DNA of 64,000 nucleotides from Leuconostoc miyukkimchii (GCF_019656055.1 NZ_BPKY01000006.1:223812-287811), one strand, 5' to 3'; shown: positions 48,817-60,667, counted from the first letter of the stretch. Program-made: numbers and translations. The notes: a model not told the origin generated them from the sequence alone.

Positions 48817-50010
48817 CTATAAAATTTTATCTTTCTTTTCAACTATTAATATAGCAATAATCATCAATACGAATAGGATTAAAATAACTATAATCTGCGG
48901 TGCCCAACTATGGAACAATGAGAATCCATAACCAAATAATGCCGGTCCAAGCGCAGCAATAAGATACCCACCACTTTGAACCATACCAGATAACTGCGCT
49001 GTCTGTGTTGGTGTATTTGTTTTAAGATTAAACGTTGTCAATACATATGGAAATAGTCCGGACGTGCCAACACCGATTAACAAATTCACAGCCAACCAGT
49101 AAGCAAAAGTACCATTAGGATGCAATAATAATATATATCCTAAAACACCAGTAAACGCAATAATACCCATTAACACTTGGCGTTGTTTACGCGAACAGTT
49201 AGCAATGACTATTGGTATAACTATCGCAAATGGTAACCCTATTAACGAATTAACACCAGAGAATACACCAGCAACAGATGGTGAAAGCCCTGTTTGGACT
49301 GCCATAGTTGGGATCCAAGCCATAGATACATAAAACATTGCTGACTGCATACCACATACAAATAACAACAACCATGCATAGCCATTTTTCCAGATGCTAC
49401 TCTCGATTGTTGGTGCTGGCTCAAGCATCTGTTCCTGTTGAGACGATCTTTTATACTTTTGAGCAAACCTTTGGTTCGGTAACCAGAGCAATAATGCTAT
49501 AACTAAAATTATTGTTAAAATAATAATAAAAACACGCCAACTTGTAGCGATCGTAATAGGGACTGCGACACTGGAACCTACTGCCGTCGCTAATAACATA
49601 CTAAAGGTAAATACCGACGTAATTGGACCAACTTTCATTGGAAAATAAGTACGTACTATACTTGGTAGCAAAACATTTAAATGAGCTATTCCAATACCAA
49701 TCAATAATGTACCAAAATATAACATTGGTGTATTAATCACACGCACGATAGATCCAATAATTGTCACCCCTAGCACCAAAGAGAAGGCACGCTCTAGTCC
49801 AAATTTGTGTGCTATCTTAGGTGCAAACGATGAAAAAATTGCAAATGCTATTAATGGAATTGTTGTTAACAGCCCCAACTGACCGACTGAGATACTTTGC
49901 GACTTAGCAATATTGTTAAGAATTGGTGGAATTGCCGTAAAGGGTACACGTAGTGCTATACCAACAACTATAATCCCAGGTACTAAAAAGCGACTGTATT
50001 TTTTATTCAT
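48817..50010 (-). CDS. MFS transporter, CynX/NimT type
   Basis: 397 residues with about 12 helices. The N-terminus GIALRVPFTAIPPILNNI followed by GQLGLLTTIPLIAFAIFSS matches the cyanate/nitroimidazole-type (CP) MFS family. The substrate is not determinable. The ATG is chosen over a TTG six codons upstream; the ribosome-binding site (GAAAGTG) is weak. It lies just after the fusA terminator and may rely on read-through. Confidence 0.85.
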   Translation of the reverse strand: MNKKYSRFLVPGIIVVGIALRVPFTAIPPILNNIAKSQSISVGQLGLLTTIPLIAFAIFSSFAPKIAHKFGLERAFSLVLGVTIIGSIVRVINTPMLYFGTLLIGIGIAHLNVLLPSIVRTYFPMKVGPITSVFTFSMLLATAVGSSVAVPITIATSWRVFIIILTIILVIALLLWLPNQRFAQKYKRSSQQEQMLEPAPTIESSIWKNGYAWLLLFVCGMQSAMFYVSMAWIPTMAVQTGLSPSVAGVFSGVNSLIGLPFAIVIPIVIANCSRKQRQVLMGIIAFTGVLGYILLLHPNGTFAYWLAVNLLIGVGTSGLFPYVLTTFNLKTNTPTQTAQLSGMVQSGGYLIAALGPALFGYGFSLFHSWAPQIIVILILFVLMIIAILIVEKKDKIL

Positions 50011-50030
50011 ATTTTTATACACTTTCAAAA

Positions 50031-50066
50031 TAAAACGGTACTACTCATAGGAGTAGCACCGTTTTT
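50031..50066 (-). terminator. Terminator after fusA
   Basis: Minus-strand AACGGTGCTACTC pairs with GAGTAGTACCGTT through 13 positions including one G-U that only the minus RNA can form; loop CTAT; then TTTATTTT. Confidence 0.85.
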
Positions 50067-50178
50067 TACTGAACAATCTGTCAGTTTTTAACTTCAGCAA
50101 GGTAGAATATATAACTTAAACCACTTGCCAATGAAAGACTTAATGATAGTAACAGCATCGATTCTTAAACAATTAAAA

Positions 50179-52290
50179 TTAATCTTCTTTACCGCTATTC
50201 TTAATAATTTCTTCTTGGATATTCTTAGGAACAGCTTCATAATGATCAAATACCATTTGGAATGTACCACGACCTTGTGTAGCTGAACGCAAAGTTGTAG
50301 CATAACCAAACATTTCTGACAAAGGCACCTTGGCTTTAACTGCCAAAACAGGACCACGAGATTCTTGACCTTCAATCATACCACGGCGTGCGGAAACGTG
50401 TCCCATAACATCACCAAGGTTGTCTTCAGGTGCAACAATATCAACAGCCATAATCGGCTCAAGAATAACAGCACCTGCAGTCTTAGCAGCTTCTCTCAAA
50501 GCTAATGAAGCGGCAATTTTAAAGGCTGCTTCAGAAGAATCGACATCATGATAAGATCCATCATACAATTTGGCTTTCAAATCAACTAATGGGAAACCAG
50601 CCAAAGGACCTGCGTTCAAAGCATCTTTCAAACCTGCTTCAACTGAAGGAATATATTCACGAGGAACAACACCACCAACAATAGCATCATCAAATTCGAA
50701 GCCTGCGCCTTCTTCATTAGGTGAGAATTCGATGTAAACATCTCCATACTGACCCTTACCACCAGATTGGCGTTTGAAGAATCCACGCGCTTGAACTGTT
50801 TTTGTAAATGCTTCACGGTAGGCAACTTGAGGGGCTCCAACAGTTGCTTCAACGTTGAATTCACGACGCATACGATCAACCATGATATCCAATTGTAATT
50901 CACCCATACCAGCGATCAAAGTATCACCAGTTTCAGGGTTTGTCGTTGCACGGAATGAAGGATCTTCTTCAGCCAACTTTTGAATGGCATTAGACAATTT
51001 GTCTTGATCCGCTTTTGTTTTTGGCTCAATTGCTAATTCAATAACTGGTTCTGGGAATTCCATTGATTCAAGAACCAATTGATGATCAACAGCAGTTAAT
51101 GAATCACCTGTTGTGGTGTTTTTCAAACCAATTGCGGCAGCGATATCACCAGAGAATACTTCTTCAATTTCAGTACGTGATGTCGCATGCATTTGCAACA
51201 AACGGCCAACACGTTCACGTGTATCTGAAGAAGTGTTTTGAACGTATGATCCAGACTTCAAAGTACCAGTATACACACGCATAAATGTCAAACGACCAAC
51301 GAAGGGATCCGTCATGATTTTGAAAGCCAATGCAGCAAATGACTTGTCGTCATCAGCAATCAAATCAACTTCTTCCCCAGTCTTAGGGTCATTAGCGATA
51401 TATGGCTTAACATCCAAAGGACCAGGCAAATAATCAACAACGGCGTCCAACATCATTTGAACACCCTTATCTTTATATGCTGAACCTGCAAGTACTGGAT
51501 AGAATTGCAAAGCCAAAGTAGCGCGACGAACAGCAGCTTTCAATTCTTCAATTGAAATATCTTCGCCTTCTAAATACTTTTCCATCAAATCATCATCAAC
51601 ATCCGCTACAGCTTCAATTAATGTATTACGCTTTTCTTCTGCCAAATCTTTCAATTCAGCAGGGATATCGCGTGGTTCCCACTTTTCGCCTAATTCATCC
51701 ACTGGATAATAAGCTTCTTGTGTAATCAAGTCAATAACAGCTTCGAAGTCATCTTCAGCACCGATTGGCCATTGAATAGCTTCTGCGTTAACTTGCAAAC
51801 GTTCGTGAATTGAATCCACTGACATTTGGAAGTCAGCACCCATCTTATCCATCTTATTGACGAATACGATACGTGGCACGTCATATGTTGTTGCTTGACG
51901 CCAAACAGTTTCTGTCTGTGGTTCAACACCGGCAGCACCGTCCAAAACCGCTACAGCACCGTCCAAAACACGTAGTGCACGTTCAACTTCGATTGTGAAG
52001 TCCACGTGACCCGGTGTATCAATGATGTTAACACGGTAAGGTGTTTTTTCGAATTGGTCAAAGAAACCATGCCAAACAGCTGTTGTTGCAGCTGATTGGA
52101 TTGTGATTCCACGTTCCTTTTCTTGTTCCATGAAATCCATTTGTGAAGCACCATCATGTGTTTCACCAATTTTGTGAATTTTACCTGTATAGTACAAGAT
52201 ACGTTCCGTAGTTGTTGTCTTACCCGCATCAATGTGGGCCATGATACCAATGTTACGTGTACGTTCTAGTGGGTATTCACGTTTTGCCAT
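50179..52290 (-). CDS. fusA: Elongation factor G
   Basis: 703 residues. GTPase motifs [19 protein letters not shown] and NKMDKMGA; domains II-V follow normally. Drives tRNA-mRNA translocation. No cysteine anywhere in the protein. It has a separate leader with promoter and terminator-like hairpin after rpsG, so it can be regulated apart from rpsL-rpsG. Confidence 0.99.
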   Translation of the reverse strand: MAKREYPLERTRNIGIMAHIDAGKTTTTERILYYTGKIHKIGETHDGASQMDFMEQEKERGITIQSAATTAVWHGFFDQFEKTPYRVNIIDTPGHVDFTIEVERALRVLDGAVAVLDGAAGVEPQTETVWRQATTYDVPRIVFVNKMDKMGADFQMSVDSIHERLQVNAEAIQWPIGAEDDFEAVIDLITQEAYYPVDELGEKWEPRDIPAELKDLAEEKRNTLIEAVADVDDDLMEKYLEGEDISIEELKAAVRRATLALQFYPVLAGSAYKDKGVQMMLDAVVDYLPGPLDVKPYIANDPKTGEEVDLIADDDKSFAALAFKIMTDPFVGRLTFMRVYTGTLKSGSYVQNTSSDTRERVGRLLQMHATSRTEIEEVFSGDIAAAIGLKNTTTGDSLTAVDHQLVLESMEFPEPVIELAIEPKTKADQDKLSNAIQKLAEEDPSFRATTNPETGDTLIAGMGELQLDIMVDRMRREFNVEATVGAPQVAYREAFTKTVQARGFFKRQSGGKGQYGDVYIEFSPNEEGAGFEFDDAIVGGVVPREYIPSVEAGLKDALNAGPLAGFPLVDLKAKLYDGSYHDVDSSEAAFKIAASLALREAAKTAGAVILEPIMAVDIVAPEDNLGDVMGHVSARRGMIEGQESRGPVLAVKAKVPLSEMFGYATTLRSATQGRGTFQMVFDHYEAVPKNIQEEIIKNSGKED

Positions 52291-52327
52291 TGTGAGTTAT
52301 CTCCTGGTTTTTTGTTCTGTATGCAAC

Positions 52328-52389
52328 AAAAAGCGACACAGAATTGTGTTCGCTTTTTGATGGTAAAATACTGGCAGCACTTTACCATC
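52328..52389 (-). promoter_or_regulatory. fusA leader with two hairpins, the second terminator-like
   Basis: First hairpin: 52389-52381 with 52367-52359 (GATGGTAAA / TTTACCATC). Second: 52358-52350 with 52336-52328 (AAAAAGCGA / TCGCTTTTT) plus an inner CACA/TGTG helix, ending in five U. Both lie between a promoter and fusA, so they can attenuate fusA. Confidence 0.6.
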
Positions 52390-52396
52390 TACTATC

Positions 52397-52424
52397 ATTT
52401 TACGCTATTTACAACGAATATGAA
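52397..52424 (-). promoter_or_regulatory. Candidate fusA promoter
   Basis: TTCATA (52419-52424), 16-base spacer, TAAAAT (52397-52402), in the rpsG-fusA gap. Confidence 0.5.
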
Positions 52425-52474
52425 CATTTAATTCTGAATAGTCATAAATCTACGCAATCAATTATTGCGTGATT

Positions 52475-52945
52475 TTACCAACGATAGTGAGCAAATGCAC
52501 GGTTAGCTTCAGCCATTTTGTGTGTGTCTTCGCGCTTCTTTACAGATGCACCAGTGTCATTAGCTGCGTCCATGATTTCCTTAGCTAAACGCTCATCCAT
52601 TGTGTGTTCGTTACGTAAACGAGAATAGTTTACTAACCAACGCAATCCCAATGTTGTACGACGATCAGGACGTACTTCAATTGGCACTTGATAGTTAGAG
52701 CCACCAACACGGCGTGCTTTAACTTCCAAAACTGGCATGATGTTTTCCATAGCTTTTTCGAAAACTTCTAATGGTTCAGTACCAGTAGCTTCCTTAATAT
52801 GATCAAAAGCATCATATAGAATTGTTGAGGCAGTTCCACGCTTACCATCAAGCATCAACTTGTTGATCAAACGTGAAACGAGCTTTGAATTGTAAATTGG
52901 GTCAGGCAAAACTTCCTGACGCTTAGTATAACCTTTACGTGGCAT
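52475..52945 (-). CDS. rpsG: 30S ribosomal protein S7
   Basis: 156 residues. [20 protein letters not shown] and [15 protein letters not shown] are diagnostic. Binds the 3' major domain of 16S rRNA near the exit site. 15 bases after rpsL. Confidence 0.98.
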   Translation of the reverse strand: MPRKGYTKRQEVLPDPIYNSKLVSRLINKLMLDGKRGTASTILYDAFDHIKEATGTEPLEVFEKAMENIMPVLEVKARRVGGSNYQVPIEVRPDRRTTLGLRWLVNYSRLRNEHTMDERLAKEIMDAANDTGASVKKREDTHKMAEANRAFAHYRW

Positions 52946-52960
52946 TAGTCAGTCTCCTTC

Positions 52961-53374
52961 TTACTTTTTTGGCGCCTTTGTGCCATACTTTGAACGTGAT
53001 GTCATACGTCCATCAACACCCGCAGTATCCAATGCACCACGAATAATATGATAACGTACACCAGGCAAATCCTTCACACGGCCACCACGAATCAAAACAA
53101 CTGAGTGTTCTTGAAGATTGTGTCCAATACCTGGAATATAAGCAGTTACTTCATACAAGTTTGAAAGACGTACACGAGCATACTTACGTAATGCCGAGTT
53201 AGGCTTCTTTGGTGTCATTGTACCAACACGCGTAGCAACACCACGCTTTTGTGGTGCAACATTGTTTGTTGCTTTCTTTTTCATTGAATTATAGCCGAAG
53301 TTCAAAGCAGGTGACTTTGACTTTGTCACCTGTGACTTACGAGGCTTGCGAACTAATTGATTAATTGTAGGCAT
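52961..53374 (-). CDS. rpsL: 30S ribosomal protein S12
   Basis: 137 residues. [17 protein letters not shown] and [13 protein letters not shown] carry the streptomycin-sensitivity lysines, both wild type. The strongly conserved Cys of KRGVCTRV is Ala here (KRGVATRV). First gene of the str operon. Confidence 0.98.
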   Translation of the reverse strand: MPTINQLVRKPRKSQVTKSKSPALNFGYNSMKKKATNNVAPQKRGVATRVGTMTPKKPNSALRKYARVRLSNLYEVTAYIPGIGHNLQEHSVVLIRGGRVKDLPGVRYHIIRGALDTAGVDGRMTSRSKYGTKAPKK

Positions 53375-53537
53375 TCTACAGTCTCCTTAAAATTTTTATT
53401 ATAACACAGTTCCAGGTGTGTCATTATTGTCATTAAACAAAAATGCTCACTGGAAATCTGCTGACAATTGCCTTTACAGCGCTATTCAGCACGTTGTGAT
53501 GATATCACAGAACAGATTACTTAAAAGCACGTCCAAT

Positions 53538-53565
53538 ATAATATCAGATTGAGAAATATTGTCAA
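53538..53565 (-). promoter_or_regulatory. str operon promoter
   Basis: TTGACA (53560-53565), 16-base spacer, TATTAT (53538-53543), with a leader of about 155 bases before rpsL. A second TATAAT sits near 53400 without a good -35. Confidence 0.65.
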
Positions 53566-53625
53566 TAGATAATGCATACTTTAATTTATTTGTGTATTTC
53601 ATAAGGCATAAACGTATTATAGCAT

Positions 53626-54297
53626 ATGACAATATTATTAATTATTATTTTAAACGCTGTTCTCATCTCAACTACTATGTGCCTTGCTGATCGCATCAAT
53701 CATCGTATTGCTGTTTTTAAAAAACGCTCATTTTGTTTACAATGCAATCACCCATTGCATTACTATGATTTAATCCCCTTATTCTCAGCACTCTATACTC
53801 GTGGCCACTGCCGATATTGCCATGCAAAGTTTGGTTTACATTATGCCTTTTTTGAATTTTTTGGTACATTAATTGCTAGTTATTTTATGTCAGAGATAAT
53901 TATTTGGATTACTTTTTATTTGTTACTATTTCTATCTCTTGAAGATTGGCACAACGAACGCATTCATGCTGACATATTGCTGCCATGGATTTGTTATCTT
54001 CTTATTGATAACTGGAATATTTCAAAAATTTTTGCTCTTTGTACAATTCTTATTATTAGTTTGTTTTTAGTTTATTATCGACATGCTATGGGTGGTGGTG
54101 ACATCCCCGTACTTCTTATCATAACTTTAATAACTCCTACCCAAGGTCTGGCTCTAACACTCTTATTCGGCTCTGTGTCAGCTCTTATTTATCTTCAAAC
54201 ATTTCGCGTTAAGCATCTACCCTTCGTTCCTTTTTTATATTTTGGCTGGTTAGCGTCTCTTTTAATTCAAAAAGTGATCACAATGCAAGGATTGTGA
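53626..54297 (+). CDS. comC: Type IV prepilin peptidase (ComC-like)
   Basis: 223-residue membrane peptidase that cleaves and may methylate prepilin-like competence proteins. The N-terminal cytoplasmic loop carries two CxxC pairs (FCLQCN and CRYCHAK), a zinc site. The two catalytic aspartates are in LSLEDWHNE and GGGDIP. Its presence suggests competence-pilus genes elsewhere. The last codons lie inside the terminator stem. No clear ribosome-binding site is seen before the ATG, so the start is moderately certain. Confidence 0.85.
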   Translation: MTILLIIILNAVLISTTMCLADRINHRIAVFKKRSFCLQCNHPLHYYDLIPLFSALYTRGHCRYCHAKFGLHYAFFEFFGTLIASYFMSEIIIWITFYLLLFLSLEDWHNERIHADILLPWICYLLIDNWNISKIFALCTILIISLFLVYYRHAMGGGDIPVLLIITLITPTQGLALTLLFGSVSALIYLQTFRVKHLPFVPFLYFGWLASLLIQKVITMQGL

Positions 54298-54306
54298 TCA
54301 CTTTTT
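54269..54306. terminator. Bidirectional terminator comC / clpC
   Basis: Perfect 16-bp stem AAAAAGTGATCACAAT with its complement and a six-base loop; the left arm is coding sequence of comC. Confidence 0.9.
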
Positions 54307-54311
54307 AACTT

Positions 54312-56786
54312 TTAAGCCTTAGTTGGCAATTTTTCAATTGGTTTGATATTGATTTTAATCTCACCATTTTTTGCACCGATCGTGACAGAACTTTCCGTCG
54401 TGATATTACCACGAAGTAATTCCTCACTCAATGCATCTTCAACCTTTGTCTGTAATGCACGACGTATTGGGCGTGCACCGTATTCTGGATCAAATCCGGC
54501 ACTAGCAACCACGTCAATTGCTGCAGGAGTTATTTTTACCGAAATACCCTGTTCTGCAACACGTTGCAGAACTGAACGGCTCATCAATTTAACAATTTGA
54601 TGCAATTCATCTTTTGTCAGTGGTTCAAAAACAACTGCCTCATCTAGACGATTAATAAATTCTGGACGGAATGTTTCTTTTAATGTTTCACGAATCTTTT
54701 CAGCCACAGCTTCATTATTATTTTTGAGATCAATAGCACCAAATCCCATTGATTTCTCATCACGTAATCGTGTAGCACCCAAGTTAGAGGTCATAATTAT
54801 TATTGTATTACGGAAATCTATTTTACGTCCCTTTGAATCAGTTAAAAAACCATCATCAAACACTTGTAACATTAAATTGAATATGTCCTGATGAGCTTTT
54901 TCTGCCTCATCCAACAAAATAACAGAATATGGATGATTTCTAACTTGTTCAGTTAATTGACCACCCTCATCATAACCAACATATCCTGGGGCTGAACCAA
55001 CTAGTCGAGAAGAAGACCATCTCTCTTGATATTCCGACATATCAATTCTAATCATGTTCTCCTCACTACCAAACATTGCCTCTGCCAACGCCTTAGCTAA
55101 TTCTGTTTTACCAACACCTGTTGGGCCCAAAAACATGAAAGCACCTATTGGCCGACTTGGATCTTTTAAGCCAGATCTTGCACGACGAATTGCACGTGCT
55201 ACAGCAGATATAGCTGTTTTTTGTCCAATAACACGTTTACCCAAAACAGATTCCAAATTAACTAACCTTTGTTGCTCATTTTTTTCGAGTTGTGTTAATG
55301 GCACACCTGTTTGTTGTGAGATAACTTCATTAATATCTTCTGCTGACACATGTAAGCTGTATTGTGGTCGATCTATTTTATCACTTGATATTGACTTGGC
55401 CGCCAACTTATTAATCTTTGTTTTTAACTTCATTTCTTCAGTACGTTGCTTAGCTGCCTCTTCAAAATTAAGTGCTGTAATTGCTTCATCTTTAGCCGCA
55501 GTGACTTCGGCCAAACGCACCTTATTACGACTCATTGGCGTAGGTTTATCTACTGCATCTATGCGTACTTTTGCACCTGCTTCATCCATTAAGTCAATCG
55601 CTTTATCTGGCAGAAAGCGATCAGTGATATAACGGGATGACAATTTAACTGCAGCTTCAATCGCTTCATCATCAATTTGGACTTGATGATGTGATTCGAA
55701 TTTTGGTCGAATACCAGTTAAAATTGCAATTGCATCTTCTTGTGTTGGTTCGTTAACAGTAACTGGTGCAAACCGTCTTTCTAATGCTGCATCAGATTCA
55801 ACATACTTTTGATACTCATCAAAAGTTGTCGCACCTAGCGTTTGTAACTCTCCTCGAGCCAATGCTGGTTTTAGAATATTAGACGCGTCAATTGCACCTT
55901 CTGCGCCACCAGCTCCAATCAACGTATGTAATTCATCGATAAATAAAATCACGTTACCATCATGGTAAACTTCTTCAATAATCTTTTTTAAACGATCCTC
56001 GAACTCACCACGATATTTAGTTCCAGCAACTAATGATCCCATGTCTAAAGCCATTAGACGCTTATTTTGCAAGTTTTCGGGTACATTTTCCGTGACAATT
56101 CGTTGTGCTAAGCCTTCAGCAATAGCTGTTTTACCTACGCCTGGTTCACCAATTAAAACTGGATTGTTTTTTGTACGTCGTGATAAGATTTGAACCACGC
56201 GACGCACTTCTTTTGAACGCCCAATAATGGGATCCATCTTACCATCTTTTGCCATCTGAGTTAGGTCACGTGCTAAACCATCTAGTGTCGGTGTTCCAGG
56301 TGTTTGTTGTTTATCACGTTGTTTCATTTGTTTGCGTACATCAGTAACACCCAATTTCCGCAAAACTGCACGTCGCATTTCCTGCAAATTAGCATCCAGT
56401 GCTAATAAAATACGTGATGACAAGATACTTTCATCCTGTAATAATGATAACAAAATATGTTCTGTGCCAATTTTTGATTGACCAAGCGTTCGAGATTCCT
56501 CACTTGATTGTCTTAAAATATCAGCAGCTTTTGGTGAATAAGGTAGGTAAGTATTCTTGTCATAATGTGTAGTCATGCCGTATCCAGTGAAATGTTCTAT
56601 CTCTTCACGAATATCATCATCCATCACATTAAATTGCCCAATTATTTTACTAGCAAAGCCTTCTTTTTCGATAGCTAATGCCAATAATAAATGTTCTGTA
56701 CCAACTGCTTGATGTTTAAAGTATTTTGATTGTTCTTGTGCCAAAACTAAAACATTTTGAGCACTCGGTGTGTAATTGGTATCCAT
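54312..56786 (-). CDS. clpC: ATP-dependent Clp protease ATPase subunit ClpC
   Basis: 824 residues. Two Clp_N repeats (1-150), AAA-1 with Walker [10 protein letters not shown], a UVR motif ([13 protein letters not shown], about 430) marking ClpC, and AAA-2 with GPTGVGKTE. Unfolds substrates for ClpP. In AAA-2 the usual YMEKHSTSRLVG reads [12 protein letters not shown]. No cysteine. I saw no CtsR operator (tandem GGTCAAA) upstream and no ctsR next to it. Confidence 0.96.
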   Translation of the reverse strand: MDTNYTPSAQNVLVLAQEQSKYFKHQAVGTEHLLLALAIEKEGFASKIIGQFNVMDDDIREEIEHFTGYGMTTHYDKNTYLPYSPKAADILRQSSEESRTLGQSKIGTEHILLSLLQDESILSSRILLALDANLQEMRRAVLRKLGVTDVRKQMKQRDKQQTPGTPTLDGLARDLTQMAKDGKMDPIIGRSKEVRRVVQILSRRTKNNPVLIGEPGVGKTAIAEGLAQRIVTENVPENLQNKRLMALDMGSLVAGTKYRGEFEDRLKKIIEEVYHDGNVILFIDELHTLIGAGGAEGAIDASNILKPALARGELQTLGATTFDEYQKYVESDAALERRFAPVTVNEPTQEDAIAILTGIRPKFESHHQVQIDDEAIEAAVKLSSRYITDRFLPDKAIDLMDEAGAKVRIDAVDKPTPMSRNKVRLAEVTAAKDEAITALNFEEAAKQRTEEMKLKTKINKLAAKSISSDKIDRPQYSLHVSAEDINEVISQQTGVPLTQLEKNEQQRLVNLESVLGKRVIGQKTAISAVARAIRRARSGLKDPSRPIGAFMFLGPTGVGKTELAKALAEAMFGSEENMIRIDMSEYQERWSSSRLVGSAPGYVGYDEGGQLTEQVRNHPYSVILLDEAEKAHQDIFNLMLQVFDDGFLTDSKGRKIDFRNTIIIMTSNLGATRLRDEKSMGFGAIDLKNNNEAVAEKIRETLKETFRPEFINRLDEAVVFEPLTKDELHQIVKLMSRSVLQRVAEQGISVKITPAAIDVVASAGFDPEYGARPIRRALQTKVEDALSEELLRGNITTESSVTIGAKNGEIKINIKPIEKLPTKA

Positions 56787-56833
56787 AATTTGCCCTCCAT
56801 TTTTTAGGCAGTTAATGTCTATTGTTGACTTAT

Positions 56834-56861
56834 ATTATAGCGCATTAAACGCACATTAGAA
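56834..56861 (-). promoter_or_regulatory. clpC promoter
   Basis: TTCTAA (56856-56861), 16-base spacer, TATAAT (56834-56839). Confidence 0.6.
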
Positions 56862-56882
56862 ACTAATTTGTTCGATAATTCA

Positions 56883-56908
56883 AAAAGCCGAAACTCAGCG
56901 TCTCGACC
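56883..56908 (-). terminator. prfB terminator
   Basis: Minus-strand GTCGAGAC / GTTTCGGC (two G-U), five-base loop, then TTTTT. Confidence 0.75.
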
Positions 56909-56916
56909 TCACTAGA

Positions 56917-58035
56917 TTAATTTGGATTTTTTAAACCTAATTGCCACTGCAAATAAGCATTTATAAATGGATCTAAATCGCCGTCTAACACTTGCTGTGG
57001 TTGATTAGTTTCATAGTTTGTACGGTGATCTTTAACCATTTGATAGGGATGTAAAACATACGAACGTATCTGTGATCCCCAACCATTCTCTAATTTTTCA
57101 CCTGTTAGGGCTGCACGTTCTGCCTCTTGCTTTTCTAATTCAAGTTGGTACAGCTTTCCTTTTAACAAACGCATCGCGTAATCACGATTACCATATTGTG
57201 TACGTTCTACAGTAGAAGACACAACAATTCCCGTTGGTTCATGGGTTAAACGTACGCCAGTTGACACCTTATTGACGTTTTGTCCGCCAGCGCCACCAGA
57301 ACGGAAAACATCCATTTTGACATCATCGTCACGCACTTCTACTTCGATTGTATCATCTAATTCAGGCATCACATCTACACTAACAAAACTCGTATGACGT
57401 CGTCCAGCTGAATCAAATGGTGAAATACGTACAAAGCGATGAACCCCTTTTTCACTTCGTAAAAAGCCAAAAGCATTGTGTCCAGTAATTTTAATCGTCG
57501 CACTATCAATACCAGCCTCATCTCCAGAATGATAATCTAGTACGTCAACTTGAAAACCATGTTGTTGTGCCCAACGTGTATACATACGATATAAATTAGC
57601 ACCCCAATCTGTGGATTCTGTTCCACCAGATCCTGGATGAACTTCAAGGATAGCATTATTTGAATCATAAGGTTCTGTTAATAATTGTTCTAAATTATAA
57701 GCCTCAATATCTTTTTGTGCTTTCGCTACACTTTCGTCCAATTCATTTGATATCTCTACATCAGTTGGATCTTCAGAAAGCATTTCAATTAAAACATCAA
57801 TTTCTTCAGATTGGCTTGTTAAATTCAAAAAAGAATCACGTCTATTTTTTAGTACGTTATTTTCTTCAATTACTTTTTGCGCTTGAACATTGTCATCCCA
57901 GAACCCTGGTTCTGTCATACGATTTTCAAAGTCCGCAATTTCTTCAGTTAATGCTTCCAAATCTAATGTGCCACGGAATCGTGCGATATTTTCTTGAATA
58001 TCAGCTACCGCATGCTTCGCATCGATAATTTCCAT
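56917..58035 (-). CDS. prfB: Peptide chain release factor 2
   Basis: 372 residues; ends translation at UGA and UAA. The GGQ motif ([12 protein letters not shown]) is near residue 247 and the stop-recognition tripeptide is in [16 protein letters not shown] (SPF). The N-terminal part runs in one frame ([13 protein letters not shown]): the internal UGA and +1 frameshift site used for autoregulation in many bacteria are absent. Follows secA. Confidence 0.97.
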   Translation of the reverse strand: MEIIDAKHAVADIQENIARFRGTLDLEALTEEIADFENRMTEPGFWDDNVQAQKVIEENNVLKNRRDSFLNLTSQSEEIDVLIEMLSEDPTDVEISNELDESVAKAQKDIEAYNLEQLLTEPYDSNNAILEVHPGSGGTESTDWGANLYRMYTRWAQQHGFQVDVLDYHSGDEAGIDSATIKITGHNAFGFLRSEKGVHRFVRISPFDSAGRRHTSFVSVDVMPELDDTIEVEVRDDDVKMDVFRSGGAGGQNVNKVSTGVRLTHEPTGIVVSSTVERTQYGNRDYAMRLLKGKLYQLELEKQEAERAALTGEKLENGWGSQIRSYVLHPYQMVKDHRTNYETNQPQQVLDGDLDPFINAYLQWQLGLKNPN

Positions 58036-58156
58036 TATTATTGTGTCCCTTCAAAATAAAAGCATCTAGTAGTATATAACATCTCTTAGTTAACCTACTA
58101 GAACGACTTTATATGATACCATTTACCACAAATTGATACAACAAAAATATTATCTG

Positions 58157-60571
58157 CTATGCTTTTAAATTCTGACGAATTTCTGCTTTCATAAACGTTC
58201 GGGTCGCATCATATTCGACATCAACAATCATCTTATTGAAATTTGTAAATGCTTCATTTTGGTATTCTATTAGTGGATTTAACTGGCCATATCCACGTAG
58301 TCCAACGCCCTGCCTTAATCGATCTAACGAGTCAATATGGTCTGTCCAATGTTGGTCTACAGCGCGTAAAATGACAACCTTTTCAAATTCTAACATTTGG
58401 GCCGGATCATACAATTGTCCCTGCTTGTCTTTATAATTAGATTTCGCTGAATCTAACAATTTCGATTTAATATCTTCACGAGACAATCCTTGTAGCTGTT
58501 CAACTGTAATATCACCTTCGCGAACTAAGGCATTATTAGCAAACACAATAATTTGATCCAAATGCCATTCTGCTGTTTTCTTACCAATTGTCTGCGCATC
58601 TACCACACGATCAATTGTTCGTTTTACCATTGGGATAAGGACCCACTCAAGAGAATCAGTCTCGTCTATCACGAGATCACGTTGGTAATATATTAATTCT
58701 CGTTGTTCTCTGACAACATCATCATATTGCAAAACATTTTTACGTGTATCGTAGTTGTTACCTTCAACACGTTTTTGAGCAGATTCTACAGAACGTGTAA
58801 TTAAACCATTTTTAATCACTGTTTCTTCTTCATCAAGATTCATACGCTCCCAAAGTACGCGAATACGATCTGCTCCAAAACGAATCATCAAATCATCTTC
58901 TAATGATAGGAAGAATTGCGAAAATCCTGCATCACCTTGACGACCCGCACGACCACGCAACTGATTATCAATTCGACGTGATTCATGACGTTCAGTTGCA
59001 ATAACAGCTAATCCACCTAAGTCAGCGACACCCGGTCCAAGCTTAATATCGGTTCCACGTCCAGCCATATTTGTTGCAACAGTGACGGCGCCTCGTTGGC
59101 CTGCGTTAGCGATAATTTCAGCTTCTTTGGCGTTATTTTTTGCATTTAATACATTATGTGGTACATTTTGTGCCATCAAAATTTTAGATAGCAATTCCGA
59201 AGATTCAACTGATCCCGTTCCAATCAAAATTGGTTGGCCGTTTTCATGTAATTCCTTTATCAACTTAACAACGGCATTATATTTTGCACGAATTGAAGGA
59301 TACAATAAGTCCGCATAATCTACACGTTTAATTGGCCGGTTGGTTGGAATTGTAACAACTTCCATGTTATATATTTCGCGTAGCTCTTCTTCTTCTGTTT
59401 TAGCCGTTCCTGTCATACCAGACAACTTTTTATACATACGGAACAAGTTTTGGTACGTAATTTGTGCCATAGATTTGTTTTCTTCTTGAACATCGACGCC
59501 TTCTTTGGCTTCGATAGCCTGATGCAAACCATCTGACAAGCGTGTCCCTTCTGAGATACGACCAGTTGATTGATCAATGAGTTTAACTTCACCATCTTGA
59601 ACAACATAATCCTTATCATTAATGTAGTTAAAGTTAGCCCGTAAAGCTTGATCAATATGATGTGTTAATGCGGTATCCCCAGCGTCATATAAGTTATCTA
59701 AATTAAAGAAAATTTCACCCTTATGAATGCCTTCGTTTGTTAGCATTGTTGTCTTAGCTTCTTCATCAATTTTATAATCTTCTTCAAATTGCAAAGTTTT
59801 TACAAAACGATCTGCTCGTGCATATAATTGTGAAACGCCAGAACCTGGACCTGAAATAATCAAAGGTGTTCGTGCCGTATCAATTAGGATAGAATCTGCC
59901 TCATCAATCAATGCAAAGTTCAATCCGCGCTGCATCACACGTTCATCGGCTCGATGTACCATGTTGTCGCGTAAATAATCAAAACCAATGTTGAAATTCG
60001 TAGAGTATGTGATGTCGGCATCATACGCCGCACGTTTTTCTTCTGCTGGTGCATCACCAACGTTTACCCCAACTGACAAACCTAGCCAATTATACAATTG
60101 GCCCATCTGTTCTGCATCTCGTGCTGACAAATAATCATTAACAGTCACTACATGCACGCCTCGACCTGATAAGGCATTTAAGTAAACAGTCATTGTTGCC
60201 GTTAATGTTTTTCCTTCACCAGTTCTCATTTCAGCTAAGTTACCATCATGTAACGCTGCCGAACCCATGACTTGAACGCGAAATGGATACAAACCTAAAA
60301 CGCGCTTTGCCCCTTCACGCGCCACAGCAAAAACTTCAGGTAAAATATTGTCTAAAGTTTGAGATAAAACTTTGTTTTGTTTGTCTGAATCTTCAATTCC
60401 TGCAAGAGCATCCGAGATGATTTGTTTAAAATAGGGTGTTTTTGCTTGCAACTCCTCGTCAGACATTGCAGCCATTTGGTCAGCATAACTTTCTACTTGG
60501 TCAGCAATATGATTTAATTTTTTTAATTGTTTTTTTGAGTTATCAACTAATTTACGTATTGGATTTGCCAT
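58157..60571 (-). CDS. secA: Protein translocase ATPase SecA, lacking the C-terminal zinc domain
   Basis: 804 residues. Walker [10 protein letters not shown] (about 105), DEAD-type [11 protein letters not shown], and [23 protein letters not shown] are intact. The protein stops after the helical scaffold region ([12 protein letters not shown]); the usual CxCxSGxxxHC zinc tail that binds SecB or ribosomes is missing. The ATG giving MANPIRKLV fits the family start. Its Shine-Dalgarno sequence lies 36 bases away, beyond a hairpin. An in-frame GTG four codons earlier lies inside that stem. Confidence 0.97.
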   Translation of the reverse strand: MANPIRKLVDNSKKQLKKLNHIADQVESYADQMAAMSDEELQAKTPYFKQIISDALAGIEDSDKQNKVLSQTLDNILPEVFAVAREGAKRVLGLYPFRVQVMGSAALHDGNLAEMRTGEGKTLTATMTVYLNALSGRGVHVVTVNDYLSARDAEQMGQLYNWLGLSVGVNVGDAPAEEKRAAYDADITYSTNFNIGFDYLRDNMVHRADERVMQRGLNFALIDEADSILIDTARTPLIISGPGSGVSQLYARADRFVKTLQFEEDYKIDEEAKTTMLTNEGIHKGEIFFNLDNLYDAGDTALTHHIDQALRANFNYINDKDYVVQDGEVKLIDQSTGRISEGTRLSDGLHQAIEAKEGVDVQEENKSMAQITYQNLFRMYKKLSGMTGTAKTEEEELREIYNMEVVTIPTNRPIKRVDYADLLYPSIRAKYNAVVKLIKELHENGQPILIGTGSVESSELLSKILMAQNVPHNVLNAKNNAKEAEIIANAGQRGAVTVATNMAGRGTDIKLGPGVADLGGLAVIATERHESRRIDNQLRGRAGRQGDAGFSQFFLSLEDDLMIRFGADRIRVLWERMNLDEEETVIKNGLITRSVESAQKRVEGNNYDTRKNVLQYDDVVREQRELIYYQRDLVIDETDSLEWVLIPMVKRTIDRVVDAQTIGKKTAEWHLDQIIVFANNALVREGDITVEQLQGLSREDIKSKLLDSAKSNYKDKQGQLYDPAQMLEFEKVVILRAVDQHWTDHIDSLDRLRQGVGLRGYGQLNPLIEYQNEAFTNFNKMIVDVEYDATRTFMKAEIRQNLKA

Positions 60572-60578
60572 TATTTTT

Positions 60579-60632
60579 AGCACACAAAGTTATTTCCCCG
60601 TGTGCTTCTCCTCTGAAATATAAATTTGTGTG
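60579..60632 (-). promoter_or_regulatory. secA leader: hairpin between Shine-Dalgarno and start codon, with an alternative fold
   Basis: Fold A: 60606-60600 with 60585-60579 (AGCACAC / GTGTGCT, 7 perfect pairs, 14-base loop). It starts one base after GGAG (60611-60608) and ends seven bases before the ATG, so folding cuts the effective spacing from 36 to 8. Fold B: 60632-60625 with 60588-60581 (CACACAAA / TTTGTGTG, 8 perfect pairs), which encloses the Shine-Dalgarno in a loop. A and B share bases and exclude each other. Confidence 0.7.
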
Positions 60633-60658
60633 GTCTCCCGCACAATAATCTACTTCCA

Positions 60659-60667
60659 ATTATATCA
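60659..60667 (-). promoter_or_regulatory. secA promoter (extended -10)
   Basis: TGATATAAT just after the serS terminator, about 90 bases before secA. The -35 region is weak. Confidence 0.55.

Noticed and set aside
54343..55632. Plus-strand frames within clpC
   Set aside because: Antisense to a well-conserved gene, no ribosome-binding site.
56787..56916. CtsR or HrcA operator before clpC
   Set aside because: No tandem GGTCAAA and no CIRCE palindrome found.
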